64,000 nt of DNA from Thermus thermophilus (GTDB lineage Bacteria; Deinococcota; Deinococci; Deinococcales; Thermaceae): contig NZ_AP025158.1 in NCBI RefSeq assembly GCF_019974155.1, positions 930,001 to 994,000 on the forward strand, written 5' to 3'. The position numbers and the translations under genes are program-made. Below the pieces are notes generated by a model, which saw nothing but the letters and a program-made list of their open reading frames with translations, did not search any database and was not told the DNA's origin. Below, one piece after another: positions 23,933-36,547 of this stretch; the stretch's first letter is position 1; each line of letters starts with the position of its first letter.

Positions 23933-24081
23933 GGGCCGCATGAGGTTTGATGGCGGGCTTTTACGACAGCCTCTAAGAGGTCGGCGGTGCCCGCCCCGGG
24001 CACCAGGTGGATCATCCCGTAGACCCGGTAGGCCCCGGTGTAGATCCGGGCCTCATGTGCTTCCCGCGGGCTCTTGTACAT
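23933..24081 (-). pseudogene. Truncated gene overlapping the end of recJ
   Basis: ATG 24081 begins a frame overlapping the last 29 nt of recJ: MYKSPREAHEARIYTGAYRV, then YGMIHLVPGAGTADLLEAVVKA. Composition and the tight overlap indicate a genuine downstream gene of the recJ operon. After about 42-49 residues it runs into the right end of the IS630 element (23932) and finishes inside it. No continuation is present on the far side of the element. I do not recognise the family. Confidence 0.6.
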
Positions 24082-26053
24082 CCATCACCTCCCAGTAGGC
24101 GAGGAGGGCCTCGCTGAAGAGGCCCGGGTGGCGGCGCTCGTAGGCGAAGAGGAGGCGGCGGTGGACGAGGGCTTTGAGCCGGGCCCCGGGGGTGTGAAGG
24201 ACGGGGGGGGCGGAAAGCCTGGCCCGCGCCTCCCGCCCCAGGGCCACCTCCACCCGCCTGCCCAGGACCGGCCTCGGGGGGAGGCCGAGCCAAAGCCCGG
24301 CCTCCTCGGGGGGGAGGAGGCGGAAGCCCGCCTTCCTGGCGTAGTCCAGCCCCTCGGGGTTGTCCTCGGGGACGTAGACCCCTTCCCCCAGGCGGGCCCG
24401 GGCCAGGGCCTCGCGAAGGGGAAGAGGGTAGGCGAAAGGCGCGATTCCGCCTTCCAGCGCCTGGGGCTCCCGCAGGTCCACCGCCTGGACCTCGTAGGCG
24501 AGGTGGCCGTTCCAGGCGTTCTCGCTGAGGAGGCCCGCCACCTCCACCTCCGGGGGCAGGGCGAGGTCCCCCCGTTTCCAGGCCAGGACCCGCACCCCCT
24601 TTAGGCGGAAGGCGAGGTGGCGGCCCTCCCCGAGGCGCCGGACCTCCTCCGGGGCGCCGAAGAGGAGGAAGAGGGGCTCGGGGTTTCCCTCGCCGTGGGG
24701 CTCCAGGAGGGCGAGCTCCCGGAAGACCTGGGGGAGGAGGCCGGGCTCCGGGAGCAGGTCCAAAAGGGCCACCTCGCGCACGGGGTCGGGGAAGCGGGCG
24801 GCGTAGGCCTCCACCCGGGCCTTAAAGGCGGGGAAGAGGGCTTCGTCCATGGCGAAACCCGCCGCTTCCTTGTGCCCCCCGTAGCGCAACAAAAGGTCCT
24901 CGGCGCTCCTTAGGGCCTCCACGGCGCTGATGGGGGCGAGGCTTCGCACCGTCCCCTTGCCCTGGGCCACCAGGAAGACGGGCCGGAGGGTTGCCTCGAG
25001 GATCCGGCTCGCCACGATGCCCATCACCCCCGGGTGCCCCTCGGGGTCCAGGAGGACGATGGCCTTGGCCTCGGGGTCCGCCTGGGGGAGGAGCTTCCTG
25101 AGCATGGCCTCCTCCAGGGTCTGGCGGCGGGCGTTTAGCCGGTGGAGTTCCCCCACAAGGGCCTGGGCTTCGGCTGCGTCGTCGGTGAGAAGGAGCCTTA
25201 AGGCCTTTTCGGCCTCTCCGAGGCGGCTTGCCGCGTTGATCCGGGGGGCGATGCGGAAGGCCACCTCCACCGCCTTCCCCGTGTACCCCACCGCCTCGGC
25301 CAGAAGCCTGAGCCCCACCCAGGAGGAGGTGGGGATGCGGGCCAGGCCCTCCTTCACCAAGGCCCGGTTCCAGCCCCAAAGGGGGGCCACGTCGGCGATG
25401 GTGCCCACCGCGGCGAGGTCGGCGTACTCCAGGGGAGGGGGAAGCCCTAGGCGCTCGTGGAGGGCCCAGAGGAGGAGGAAGGCCACCCCCGCCCCCGTGG
25501 GCTTCTCCCCAAGCCCCGGGGTGTAGGCGGGGTGGAGGACGAGGCCGGGGGGAGGGGTCTCCTTGGGGGTGTGGTGGTCCGTGACCAGGACCTCCACCCC
25601 GTTTTCCACGAGCTCCCGAAGCTCCGCGTGGTTGGTGATGCCGCAGTCCACGGTGAGGAAGACCTCGGCCGCCTCCAGGTGCTCGGGAACCCGGTCCATG
25701 AGCACCCCGTAGCCCTCCTCCAGGCGGTGGGGGATGAAGGGGTGGACATCCGCCCCCAAGGCCCTAAGCCCCCGCACCAGGATGGCCGTGCCCGTGAGCC
25801 CGTCCGCGTCGTAGTCCCCGTGGACGCGGATCCGCTTCCCCTGGCGGAGGGCCTCCTCCAGGAGGGCCGCCGCCTCCCTCAGGCCCTCGAGGGGAAGGAG
25901 GGCGAGGGGGGGGTCCAGGTCCTCCCTGCGCCTAAAGCCCCGGTGCCAGTAGGCCAGGGCGGCCTCCGGCCCCACCCCCAAGGCCGTCATCACCTCCCGC
26001 CACTGGGCGAGGGGAGGGAGGGAAAGCACCCGCCAGCGGACCCGGTCCCTCAT
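24053..26053 (-). CDS. recJ: Single-strand-specific 5'-3' exonuclease RecJ
   Basis: This 666-aa DHH-superfamily nuclease acts in recombinational and mismatch repair. Motifs in order: RVHGDYDADGLTGTAIL (motif I), FLTVDCGITNHAELR (II), VLVTDHHTPKE (III, DHH), then PTGAGVAFLL and GTIADVAPL (IV). The DHHA1 motif is KEAAGFAM, inside RYGGHKEAAGFAMDE, followed by an OB fold and a C-terminal domain. Length equals that of the structurally characterised T. thermophilus RecJ as I recall it. The start overlaps the stop of the upstream small membrane gene (ATGA). Confidence 0.97.
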   Translation of the reverse strand: MRDRVRWRVLSLPPLAQWREVMTALGVGPEAALAYWHRGFRRREDLDPPLALLPLEGLREAAALLEEALRQGKRIRVHGDYDADGLTGTAILVRGLRALGADVHPFIPHRLEEGYGVLMDRVPEHLEAAEVFLTVDCGITNHAELRELVENGVEVLVTDHHTPKETPPPGLVLHPAYTPGLGEKPTGAGVAFLLLWALHERLGLPPPLEYADLAAVGTIADVAPLWGWNRALVKEGLARIPTSSWVGLRLLAEAVGYTGKAVEVAFRIAPRINAASRLGEAEKALRLLLTDDAAEAQALVGELHRLNARRQTLEEAMLRKLLPQADPEAKAIVLLDPEGHPGVMGIVASRILEATLRPVFLVAQGKGTVRSLAPISAVEALRSAEDLLLRYGGHKEAAGFAMDEALFPAFKARVEAYAARFPDPVREVALLDLLPEPGLLPQVFRELALLEPHGEGNPEPLFLLFGAPEEVRRLGEGRHLAFRLKGVRVLAWKRGDLALPPEVEVAGLLSENAWNGHLAYEVQAVDLREPQALEGGIAPFAYPLPLREALARARLGEGVYVPEDNPEGLDYARKAGFRLLPPEEAGLWLGLPPRPVLGRRVEVALGREARARLSAPPVLHTPGARLKALVHRRLLFAYERRHPGLFSEALLAYWEVMDVQEPAGST

Positions 26054-26367
26054 GCCTCCAGGTCCCGGTCGGGGATGCGGGGGATCTCCTCTATGCGCGC
26101 CTTCTTCAGCTCGGCCACTTCCCGCTCCAAGGCCCGGACCCGCCTCCAGGCGGCCGCCCGCTCCCGCCGCCCAGCCCAGGCGAGGCCCAGGGCGTAAAGC
26201 CCGCCCACGCCGAGGCCCAGGAGGAAGGCCCCCGGCAGGAGGAGGTAGAGGGGCCAGGGGCCCCAGGGGGTGGGGAGGGCGAGGAAGGGGTAGGTCCCGT
26301 AGAGGTAAAGCCCCGTGCCCGCCACGAGCAGTCCCGATACCAGGAGGAGCCAGTTCACGAGCGCCAT
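26050..26367 (-). CDS. Two-helix membrane protein with C-terminal coiled coil (LapA-like)
   Basis: This 105-aa protein has two transmembrane segments (WLLLVSGLLVAGTGLYLYG; WPLYLLLPGAFLLGLGVGGLYALGLAWA) followed by a basic coiled-coil tail, RRERAAAWRRVRALEREVAELKKARIEE. The layout is like LapA/DUF1049 proteins but identity is not certain. It overlaps hisA by 13 nt and recJ by 4 nt, so it belongs to the trpC-hisA-recJ transcription unit. Confidence 0.65.
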   Translation of the reverse strand: MALVNWLLLVSGLLVAGTGLYLYGTYPFLALPTPWGPWPLYLLLPGAFLLGLGVGGLYALGLAWAGRRERAAAWRRVRALEREVAELKKARIEEIPRIPDRDLEA

Positions 26368-27062
26368 CCCGCCCCCTTTAGCCGGATCCGGCCCTCGTAG
26401 AGGGCCTTGCCCACCAAAGCGCCGTCCACACCTAGGGCCTGGAGCAGGTGGAGGTCCTCCGGGGAGGCGATCCCTCCCCCCACGATAAGCTCGTGGGGCC
26501 AGGCCGCCCGCACCCGGGCCACCACCTCCCGGTCCAGGCCCTTCAGGGTCCCGTCCCGCCGGACGTCGGTGTAGAGGAGGGTCCGCACCCCCATTTCCGC
26601 CCAGGCCCGGAGGAGGTCCAGGGCGGAGGCGGAGACGGCCTCCTGCCAGCCCGAGACCACCACTTCCAGGCCCCGGGCATCCAGGGCCACGGCCAGGCGG
26701 TCCGGGCCCACCTCTTCCAGCATCCGCGCCAGAAGCCCCGGGTCCTTCACGGCCACCGTGCCCACCACCGCCCGGCTCGCCCCCAGGGAGAGGGCCTCCT
26801 GCAGGGCCTCGAGGCTCCGGATCCCCCCCGCGAGCTGGAAGGGGATGGAGAGGGAGGCCGCCACCCGGCGCACCGCCTCCCGGTTCTCCCCCGTGCCCAG
26901 GGCGCGGTCCAGGTCCACCAGGTGGAGGAGGGTGGCCCCCTCCTCCTGGAAGCGCAGCGCAGCCTCCACCGGGTCCCCGTAGGAAGTCTCCCGGGCAGGG
27001 TCCCCCTCGTAGAGGCGCACCGCCTTGCCCGACTTCAGGTCCACCGCCGGGATGAGGCGCAT
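26355..27062 (-). CDS. hisA: Phosphoribosylformimino-AICAR-P isomerase HisA
   Basis: This 235-aa (beta/alpha)8 isomerase catalyses the Amadori rearrangement of ProFAR to PRFAR in histidine synthesis. The catalytic aspartates lie in LIPAVDLKSGKAVRL (Asp8) and LYTDVRRDGTLKG; phosphate loops are FQLAGGIRS and LIVGGGIAS. It lies 4 nt after trpC on the same strand. Confidence 0.95.
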   Translation of the reverse strand: MRLIPAVDLKSGKAVRLYEGDPARETSYGDPVEAALRFQEEGATLLHLVDLDRALGTGENREAVRRVAASLSIPFQLAGGIRSLEALQEALSLGASRAVVGTVAVKDPGLLARMLEEVGPDRLAVALDARGLEVVVSGWQEAVSASALDLLRAWAEMGVRTLLYTDVRRDGTLKGLDREVVARVRAAWPHELIVGGGIASPEDLHLLQALGVDGALVGKALYEGRIRLKGAGWRS

Positions 27063-27066
27063 GGCC

Positions 27067-27857
<791 letters not shown>

Positions 27858-27858
<1 letters not shown>

Positions 27859-28469
27859 TGGCCCGCCCGCTTCCCAGGACCCTTTTCCTGGATGCTTGCG
27901 TCCTTTATCCCGCCCCGATCCGGGACCTCTTCGTGGGCCTGGCCTTGGAGGGACTTGTGCGGCTCAAGTGGAACCGGCGCGTCCAGGAGGAGTGGATCCA
28001 CAACCTGCTTAAAGACCGCCCTGACCTCACCCCGGAGCAGCAGGCGCGGATCTGGGCCACCCCTGAAAAGATGAAGGAAGTTTTGGCGTTCCAAGAACCC
28101 CTGGTAGAGGGCTACGAGAGTCTGGTGGAGGAAATCCAGCTCCCCGATGAAGACGACCGCCACGTGGTGGCCGCCGCCTGGTGGGGAAAAGCGGAGGCCA
28201 TCCTCACCTTCAACCTCAGGGACTTTCCCGAAGAGGAGCTTGGCCGCTGGGAACTCCTGGCCCTCCACCCCGACGACTACCTCACAGAACTTGCCGAAAG
28301 GCTGATCCGGAAAAACTTCCTGCTTGACCCTCTTCTTGGTGTGCTTCGGCGCCAGCGCCGCGCCCTGCGCAACCCCCCTCTCGGGGTGGAGGCCTTCCTG
28401 GAAAGCCTGAGGCGGGCCGGGCTGATCACCTTCGCAGAAGCCCTTGAGGCCTACAAGGGGTACCTCTAA
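27858..28469 (+). CDS. PIN-domain ribonuclease toxin (VapC-like)
   Basis: This 203-aa protein is recognisable by the PIN start TLFLDACVLYPAPIRDLFVGLAL (first Asp), the acidic DEDDRHVVAAAWWGKAEAILTFNLRDFPEEEL (central and third acids), and a longer C-terminal helical tail than classic VapC. The family cleaves RNA and is usually neutralised by the adjacent gene; here the partner at 28531 is an excisionase-like DNA-binding protein, giving toxin-first order. It appears leaderless. Confidence 0.85.
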
Positions 28470-28496
28470 CCCGGCCGGGCCTGTTGCGTTTATTTC

Positions 28497-28511
28497 GTTT
28501 ATCCGGTAAAC
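28497..28511. promoter_or_regulatory. Candidate operator/promoter of the antitoxin gene
   Basis: GTTTA-tccgg-TAAAC, an inverted repeat 20 bp upstream of the antitoxin ATG, overlaps TTGCGT (28484-28489) and AT-rich DNA that could act as an internal promoter. Confidence 0.4.
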
Positions 28512-28530
28512 TGGGGCCTGGAGGTTGGGT

Positions 28531-28944
28531 ATGGGCGGTCTCCTCTTCACCTCTAGGCCCTCGGCGGAAGCGGTCAAGGCCTTCCGGGAAAAGCTCGCCC
28601 CCGGGAAGGTTCTGCACCTCGAGGAAACCTCTTTGGTGCTCACCCCGGAGCTGGCCCGGCTTTTCCGGGAGCTTTTGGGGGCGCTTTTGCGGGGTGAGGC
28701 GGTGCGCATCGTTCCCCTGGAAGCGGAGCTCACCACGGGCCAGGCGGCCGAGCTCCTCGGGGTCTCCCGGCCTTACCTGGTCCGGCTTTTGGAGGAAGGC
28801 AAGATTCCCCACCACAAGGTGGGGACCCACCGCCGGGTCCGGGCCAAGGACCTCCTGGCCTACCTGGAGGCTTCCCGGAAGCGGGGCAGGGAGCTTTTGG
28901 ACGAGCTTATCGGCGAGGCCCAGGAGCTCGGCCTGGGGTATTAG
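28531..28944 (+). CDS. Excisionase-like (MerR/HTH_17) antitoxin of the PIN pair
   Basis: This 137-aa protein has an excisionase-type helix-turn-helix, LTTGQAAELLGVSRPYLVRLLEEGKIPHHKVGTHRRVRAKDLLAYLEA (about residues 73-120), followed by a basic/helical tail that would block the PIN active site. GGAGGT lies 5 nt upstream of the ATG. Paired PIN plus HTH_17 genes form a recognised toxin-antitoxin arrangement. It also ends just before the patatin gene. Confidence 0.8.
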   Translation: MGGLLFTSRPSAEAVKAFREKLAPGKVLHLEETSLVLTPELARLFRELLGALLRGEAVRIVPLEAELTTGQAAELLGVSRPYLVRLLEEGKIPHHKVGTHRRVRAKDLLAYLEASRKRGRELLDELIGEAQELGLGY

Positions 28945-28947
28945 GCC

Positions 28948-29775
28948 GTGCGCGGCGTGGCCTTGGCCTTAGGGGGAGGCGGCGTTCGGGGGTACGCCCA
29001 CCTCGGGGTGCTCGCCGTCTTGGAGGAGGCGGGTGTCCCCATCCGGGGCCTTGCGGGGAGCTCCGCCGGGGCCTTGGCGGCGGCCGCCTGGGCCTTCGGC
29101 CACAAGGACCCCTGGAAGGTGCACGAGGCCATCTTTGACCGGGAGGTGGCGGAGCTTTCCCGGGCGGGAAGCCTCCGGGCTTTGGCCCGGCTCTTCATCG
29201 CCTTCAGGCGCCCGGCCGTGGTGGCCACAGGCCGGATAGAGGAGGGGCTTAAGGCCCTCTTTGGCGAGGCCCGCCTGGAGGAAAGCCCCCTTCCCCTGGC
29301 CATCCAGGCCGCCGACCTCCTCACGGGGGAAAAGGTGGTGCTCCGGCGAGGCCCGGTGTGGCAGGCGGTGCTGGCCAGCATGGCCATCCCCGGCCTTTTC
29401 CCCCCGGTCCCTTGGGAAGGGCGGCTTCTGGTGGACGGGGACGTGGTGGAGAAGGTGCCGGTGCGGGCGGCCAAGGCCCTCTTCCCCAAGGTGGTGGCCG
29501 TGGACGTCTCCAACCCCCCGCCCAAGGAACCGCCCAGGACGGCCCTCGAGGCCGCCCTCCTGGCGGGCGAGGCGAGCCGGAGGCGCCTGAAGGCGCTGGC
29601 CCTCAGGGAGGCCGACCTGGTCCTCGCCCTGGACCCTCCCTTCCCCATAGACACCTTTGACCACGAAAAACTCCCCCTGGTCTACGAGCTCGGCCAGAAG
29701 CGGGCCCGGGAGCGGCTCAAGGAGGTCCAGGCCCTGGCCCGGGTGCGCCTTAGGGACCTCTTCCCCCGGCGATAA
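28948..29775 (+). CDS. Patatin-like phospholipase
   Basis: This 275-aa protein has an oxyanion hole GGGGVRGYAHLGVLAVLEE, nucleophile GLAGSSAGALAAAAW (GxSxG) and the DGD catalytic Asp in LLVDGDVVEKVPV, the full patatin dyad. It is probably a cytoplasmic or membrane-associated lipid acyl hydrolase of the RssA type; no signal peptide. GTG start 3 nt after the antitoxin stop. Confidence 0.88.
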   Translation: MRGVALALGGGGVRGYAHLGVLAVLEEAGVPIRGLAGSSAGALAAAAWAFGHKDPWKVHEAIFDREVAELSRAGSLRALARLFIAFRRPAVVATGRIEEGLKALFGEARLEESPLPLAIQAADLLTGEKVVLRRGPVWQAVLASMAIPGLFPPVPWEGRLLVDGDVVEKVPVRAAKALFPKVVAVDVSNPPPKEPPRTALEAALLAGEASRRRLKALALREADLVLALDPPFPIDTFDHEKLPLVYELGQKRARERLKEVQALARVRLRDLFPRR

Positions 29776-30145
29776 GCCTCTCCGCCCGGCGCACCAGGTT
29801 TAGGCCCAGAGCGAGGCCCAAGGGAAGGAGCCAAAGCCCCTGGGGCCTCAGGAGAAGGCCCATCACCCCCAGGAAGAAGAAGAGGGCCGCCCCGAGCCCC
29901 ACGGCCACCAGGGGGGCCAAGGGGCCCTCCTCCTTCAAGGCTTCTCGCCCTTGGCGGTAGAGCCAAAGCCCCCCCAGGAAGGCCAGGAGGTACAAGGCGG
30001 GGTGGAAGGCCCGGGGGAGGAAAAGGGAAAGGAGAAGGAGGACCCCCCCCTGCCCCAGGAAGAGGGCGAGCCCGTAAAGCCAAAGCCCCCGGCGCCTCGA
30101 GGCCCGGTCCGCCCCCGGGTCCAAAAGGGCCCTGAAGACCTCCAA
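29750..30145 (-). CDS. Small polytopic membrane protein, unknown function
   Basis: This 131-aa protein has four hydrophobic segments (LWLYGLALFLGQGGVLLLLSLFL, ALYLLAFLGGLWLY, LAPLVAVGLGAALFFFLGVMG and LWLLPLGLALGLNLV). It follows the ABC ATPase by 8 nt on the same strand, so it is likely co-transcribed with the transporter genes. No family recognised. It overlaps the patatin gene's 3' end by 26 nt in the convergent direction. Confidence 0.6.
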   Translation of the reverse strand: MEVFRALLDPGADRASRRRGLWLYGLALFLGQGGVLLLLSLFLPRAFHPALYLLAFLGGLWLYRQGREALKEEGPLAPLVAVGLGAALFFFLGVMGLLLRPQGLWLLPLGLALGLNLVRRAERLIAGGRGP

Positions 30146-30153
30146 CCGCCCCC

Positions 30154-30897
30154 CTACTGGTGGAGGACCCGCTCCAGGAAGGCCCGGGTGCGCTCCTCCT
30201 TGGGGGCGGTGAAGATCTCCCCCGGCCTCCCCTCCTCCACGATCTGCCCCCCGTCCATGAACACCACCCGGTCCGCCACCTCCCGGGCAAACCCCATCTC
30301 GTGGGTCACCACCAGCATCGTCATCCCCCCGCGCGCCAGGTCCCGCATCACGTCCAACACCTCCCCCACCATCTCCGGGTCCAAGGCGCTCGTGGGCTCG
30401 TCAAAGAGCATGATCTTGGGCTCCATGGCGAGCGCCCGGGCGATGGCCACCCGCTGCTGCTGGCCCCCGGAAAGCTGCCCCGGGTACTTCCCCGCCTGGT
30501 CCAAAATCCCCACCCGCTCCAAAAGCTCCAAAGCCTTCCTCTCCGCCTTCTCCTTCGGCCAGCGCCGCACCCGCATGGGGGCCAGGGTGATGTTCTCCAA
30601 GACGGTCATGTGGGGGAAGAGGTTGAACTGCTGGAAGACCATCCCCACCTCCCGCCTCACCTCCCGGAGAGCCCGGTCGTCCTTGACGTTCAGGCCGTCC
30701 ACCCACACCTCCCCCTCCTGGAAGTCCTCCAGGCGGTTGATGGTGCGGATGAGGGTGCTCTTCCCCGAGCCCGAGGGCCCGATGATGACGAGCTTCTCTC
30801 CCGGGGCCACCTCCAGGTGGATCCCCTTGAGCACGTGCAGGGGACCGAACCACTTGTGCAGGTTGTGGATTCGGATGATGGGCTCCACCGCCCTCAT
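30154..30897 (-). CDS. Polar amino-acid-type ABC transporter ATPase (GlnQ-like)
   Basis: This 247-aa ATPase has Walker [19 protein letters not shown]-loop [19 protein letters not shown], signature [15 protein letters not shown], Walker [14 protein letters not shown] and the switch His in [16 protein letters not shown]. The close match to GlnQ/GltL ([13 protein letters not shown]) points to polar amino acids. No ABC permease lies nearby; its ATG instead overlaps the stop of the TRAP permease (ATGA). Confidence 0.88.
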   Translation of the reverse strand: MRAVEPIIRIHNLHKWFGPLHVLKGIHLEVAPGEKLVIIGPSGSGKSTLIRTINRLEDFQEGEVWVDGLNVKDDRALREVRREVGMVFQQFNLFPHMTVLENITLAPMRVRRWPKEKAERKALELLERVGILDQAGKYPGQLSGGQQQRVAIARALAMEPKIMLFDEPTSALDPEMVGEVLDVMRDLARGGMTMLVVTHEMGFAREVADRVVFMDGGQIVEEGRPGEIFTAPKEERTRAFLERVLHQ

Positions 30898-32867
30898 TTT
30901 CGCACCCGCTGGAGGAGGTAGACCAGGAGGAAGAGGCCTAGGCCTATGGCGTCCGTGAGGAGGCCCGGGACCACCAAGGCCAAGGCCGCTCCCAGGAGAA
31001 GGGCCCTTTCCCAAAGGCGGGTGGGCTTGTGCAGGAAGCCCACCAGGGCGGCGGCGAAGGCGGTCATCCCCAAAAGGGCGGTTAGGAAAACCCAAAGGCC
31101 CTCAAGCCAGGAGTCCACCCCCAGGAGGAGGAGCTTGGGGTTAAAGAAGAACATGTAGGCGAGGAGGGCGGTCCTGAGCTCGTAGACGAAGCCCTGCACC
31201 GCCGTCTTCCAGAAGTCCGACTTGGCGATGGCGCTCGCGGCGTAGGCGGCGAGGGCCACAGGAGGGGTGGAGTCCGCCATGATGCCGAAGTAGAAGACGA
31301 ACATGTGGGCGGCCACCGGGGGCACCGGGTAGCCCGCCTTCTCAGAAAGCTGCAGGACCACGGGCACCACCAGGGAGGCCATGACGATGTAGTTGGCGGT
31401 GGTGGGGAGGCCCATGCCGAGGAGGAGGCTCGTGAGCTGGGCGAGGAGGAGGACCAGGAGGAGGTTCCCCCCGGAGAGGCGTTCCACGATGTCCGTGAGC
31501 CCGAAGCCGATGCCGGTCATGGTGACGATGCCCACAATGACGCCGGCGGTGGCCGTGGCCAAGGCGATGCCCACCATGCCCCGGGCGCCCGCCTCGAGGC
31601 CCTCCAGGATGAGCCTTCCTCCCCTCAAGAGCCCAAAACCCACCCCCGCCCCGCCCCTATGGGCTCGCCAGGCCTCCTGGAGGAGGATGAGGGCCAGCAT
31701 GAAGAAGACGGTGTTCAAGGCGGCCCGCTCCGGGGTGAGCCTCAGGCCCACCAGGGCGTAGAGGAGGTAGGCCAGGGGCAGGAGGTAGTGGGCCCCCGAG
31801 CGGAGGATGGGACCAAGGGGGGGAAGCTCCGAGCGGGGCACCCCCTTGAGGCCCAAGGCGAGGGCCTCGAGGTGGACGGTGAGGAAGAGGGTGGCGTAGG
31901 CGAGGAGGGCGGGGACGAGGGCGATGAGGATGAGCTGGTTGTAGGGGATGCCCAGGAACTCCGCCATGATGAAGGCCGCGGCCCCCATCACCGGCGGCAT
32001 GAGCTGCCCGTTGGAAGAGCTCGCCACCTCCACCGCCCCCGCCTTCTCCGGGGGGTAGCCCACCCGCTTCATGAGGGGGATGGTGAAGGTGCCCGTGGTG
32101 ACCACGTTGGACACCGAGCTCCCCGAGACCACCCCCGTGAGGGCGCTCGCCACCACCGCCGCCTTGGCGGGCCCCCCCCGGAAGTGGCCGAGGAGGGCGT
32201 AGGCTGCCTGGATGAAGAAGCGCCCCGCCCCCGCCTTCTCCAAAAGGGCCCCGAAGAGGACGAAGAGGAAGACGAAGGTGGCCGAGACCCCCAGGGGCAC
32301 GCCCCAGATCCCCTCGGCGGTGGTGTAGAGCTGGCCCATGAGCTGGCTCCACTGGCTCCCGGCGTGGAGCTGAAGCCAGGAGGGGAGCATGTAGGGGATG
32401 AGGCCCTTGGGCCCGGTGAGGGCGTAGAGGATGAAAAGGGAGGCGATGACGGGCAAGGCGGGCCCCACCACCCGCCAGCTCGCCACGAAGAGGACGAGGA
32501 GGGTGAGGGTCCCCATGACCACGTCCCGCCCGCTCGGGATGCCGCCCCGGAGCTGGGTGATGCCGTAGTAGTCCAAGACCACGTAAAGCGCCCCCGCCAC
32601 CCCCAAAAGGGCCAAGACCCAGTCCGAAAGGGGCACCCGGTCCTTGGGGCCCCTCTTCCCCGGGTAGGCCAAGAAGGCCAGGGCCAGGGCGAAGGCCAGG
32701 TGGACCGCCCGCAGGCGCAAGGGGTCCAGGGTGCCGACCTCCGTGGCCCAGAGCTGGAAGAGGCTCCAGGCCACCCCTAGGGCCACGAGCAGGTAGCGGG
32801 CCAGGCCCCTGGGCTTCCGCCCCCCGAGCTCACTTTCCTCCACCAAAAGCGAAGCGTCCTGCGCCAT
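30894..32867 (-). CDS. TAXI-type TRAP transporter fused permease (DctQM)
   Basis: This ~657-aa polytopic protein fuses the small (Q) and large (M) TRAP permease subunits. The M domain shows [89 protein letters not shown] and the C-terminal [21 protein letters not shown], all diagnostic of TAXI-TRAP permeases. ATG 32867 follows GGAGGAAGG and is preferred to an upstream TTG. The adjacent binding protein at 32924 supplies substrate; uptake would be ion-coupled. Confidence 0.92.
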   Translation of the reverse strand: MAQDASLLVEESELGGRKPRGLARYLLVALGVAWSLFQLWATEVGTLDPLRLRAVHLAFALALAFLAYPGKRGPKDRVPLSDWVLALLGVAGALYVVLDYYGITQLRGGIPSGRDVVMGTLTLLVLFVASWRVVGPALPVIASLFILYALTGPKGLIPYMLPSWLQLHAGSQWSQLMGQLYTTAEGIWGVPLGVSATFVFLFVLFGALLEKAGAGRFFIQAAYALLGHFRGGPAKAAVVASALTGVVSGSSVSNVVTTGTFTIPLMKRVGYPPEKAGAVEVASSSNGQLMPPVMGAAAFIMAEFLGIPYNQLILIALVPALLAYATLFLTVHLEALALGLKGVPRSELPPLGPILRSGAHYLLPLAYLLYALVGLRLTPERAALNTVFFMLALILLQEAWRAHRGGAGVGFGLLRGGRLILEGLEAGARGMVGIALATATAGVIVGIVTMTGIGFGLTDIVERLSGGNLLLVLLLAQLTSLLLGMGLPTTANYIVMASLVVPVVLQLSEKAGYPVPPVAAHMFVFYFGIMADSTPPVALAAYAASAIAKSDFWKTAVQGFVYELRTALLAYMFFFNPKLLLLGVDSWLEGLWVFLTALLGMTAFAAALVGFLHKPTRLWERALLLGAALALVVPGLLTDAIGLGLFLLVYLLQRVRK

Positions 32868-32923
32868 CCTTCCTCCAGGCAAAGGGGGCCCCAGGCGGGG
32901 CCCCCAGGGCGTTCCTTCTCAGC

Positions 32924-35204
<2,281 letters not shown>

Positions 35205-35289
35205 GTCTGTTCCCCCCATGCGGCCCCCGGAGAAGGTTCCTTCGCGCAGCCCGGGCTAGGGTTTCGGGAAAGTCGCTCTAGCGGGACGC

Positions 35290-36516
35290 CTAGACCACCC
35301 ACCTTCCCCGCCGCATGAGGGGAATGCGGGTGCCGTCCTCGTAAAGCCCGTCCACGTCCATCTCCTCGGAGCCCACCATCCAGTCCACGTGGATGAGGCT
35401 TTCGTTACCCCCCCGCCTCCGGAACTCTTCCCCCGAGGGGCGGCCCTCCAGGTTTTCCGCGTAGGCCTGGCCGAAGGCGATGTGGCTTGCAGCGTTTTCG
35501 TCAAAGAGGGTGTCAAAGAAGACGAGGCCCGTCTTGGCGATGGGGTTGTCCGCGGGGACCAGGGCCACCTCCCCGAGGCGCTTCGCCCCCTCGTCCGTGT
35601 CCAGAAGCCGCTTCAACACCTCCTCGCCCTTCTCGGCCCGCACCTCCACGGCGAAGCCCCTCTCAAACCGGGCGAAGATCCCCTCCACCAAGGTGCCCCC
35701 CAGGGCCAGGGGGCGGCTTGCGCGCACCACCCCCTCCACCCGCTCCCGGTGGGGGGCGGTGAAGACCTCCTCCGTGGGCAGGTTGGGGTTGCAGAGCCGG
35801 CCCCCCTTGGTGGGGGTGGCCCCGCCCTGCCAGAGGTGCCCCTCGGCGAGGCCCACCACGAGGTCCGTCCCCGGCCCCCGGAAGTGGAGAGCGTGGAAGC
35901 GGCGGGCGTTCAGGTAGGCCACCTTCTCGTGGAGGGCGCGGTTGTGGGCCTCCCAGGCGGCCACGGGGTCTTCCTGGTCGGCCCGGGTGGCCTGGAAGAT
36001 GGCCTCCCAGAGCCTCCTCACCGCCTCCTCCTCGGGGAGGTCTGGGAAGACCGCCCTCGCCCAGCCGGGGTGGGCGAAGGGGACGATGGTCCAGTTGCTG
36101 ACGAACTCCGTGATGGCCTCGAGGGCGGGCTTGTAGGCGCGGGCGTTGGCCTTTTGCGCCCGGCCCACCCTCTCCGGGGGAAGCCCTTCTAGGGCCTTGG
36201 GGTCGCTCCCCGAGACGGCAAGCCTCGCCGCCCCTTCCCTGAAGGCCTTGGCCATCCCCTCGTAGAGCCAGGCCGGGGCCTTGTCCAACCCCTCTTCCGG
36301 CGCCAGGGCGAGGCGCTTGCGGGCAAGCTCCTGGTCCCCGTAGATCACGGTGAAGAGGCTCGCCCCCTCCCGGTAGGCCTTCTCCGCGAGAAGGCGCACG
36401 AAGTCCACCGCCTCAACGGGGGCGGTGGCGATGACCTCCTGCCCCTTCTCCAGGTTGAGCCCCACGCGGATGGCGAGTTCCGCCAGCTTTTCCAGGTTGC
36501 GCTTGAAGGCGTCCAC
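35290..36516 (-). CDS. M29-family metallo-aminopeptidase (aminopeptidase T type)
   Basis: This 408-aa cytosolic dinuclear-metal aminopeptidase has the M29 pattern: GTDLVVGLAEGHLWQGGA, CNPNLPTEEVFTAPHRERVEGVVRAS (metal-binding Glu and His), NPIAKTGLVFFDTLFDENAASHIAFGQAY (Glu/His ligands) and NESLIHVDWMVGSEEMDVDGLYEDG (His, Asp). Length agrees with Thermus AmpT. Monocistronic as far as can be seen. Confidence 0.95.
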   Translation of the reverse strand: MDAFKRNLEKLAELAIRVGLNLEKGQEVIATAPVEAVDFVRLLAEKAYREGASLFTVIYGDQELARKRLALAPEEGLDKAPAWLYEGMAKAFREGAARLAVSGSDPKALEGLPPERVGRAQKANARAYKPALEAITEFVSNWTIVPFAHPGWARAVFPDLPEEEAVRRLWEAIFQATRADQEDPVAAWEAHNRALHEKVAYLNARRFHALHFRGPGTDLVVGLAEGHLWQGGATPTKGGRLCNPNLPTEEVFTAPHRERVEGVVRASRPLALGGTLVEGIFARFERGFAVEVRAEKGEEVLKRLLDTDEGAKRLGEVALVPADNPIAKTGLVFFDTLFDENAASHIAFGQAYAENLEGRPSGEEFRRRGGNESLIHVDWMVGSEEMDVDGLYEDGTRIPLMRRGRWVV

Positions 36517-36547
36517 GCCCCAAGTCTTCGCCTAAAGGGGGGCTTCG

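Noticed and set aside
30898-31095. Extended N-terminus for the GlnQ-like ATPase
   Set aside because: The extension overlaps the TRAP permease 3' end and has no homology; ATG 30897 overlapping the TRAP stop is the coherent start.
31305-32780. 491-codon plus-strand frame opposite the TRAP permease
   Set aside because: Antisense of a clear polytopic membrane protein; composition (Gly, His, Glu repeats) is not protein-like.
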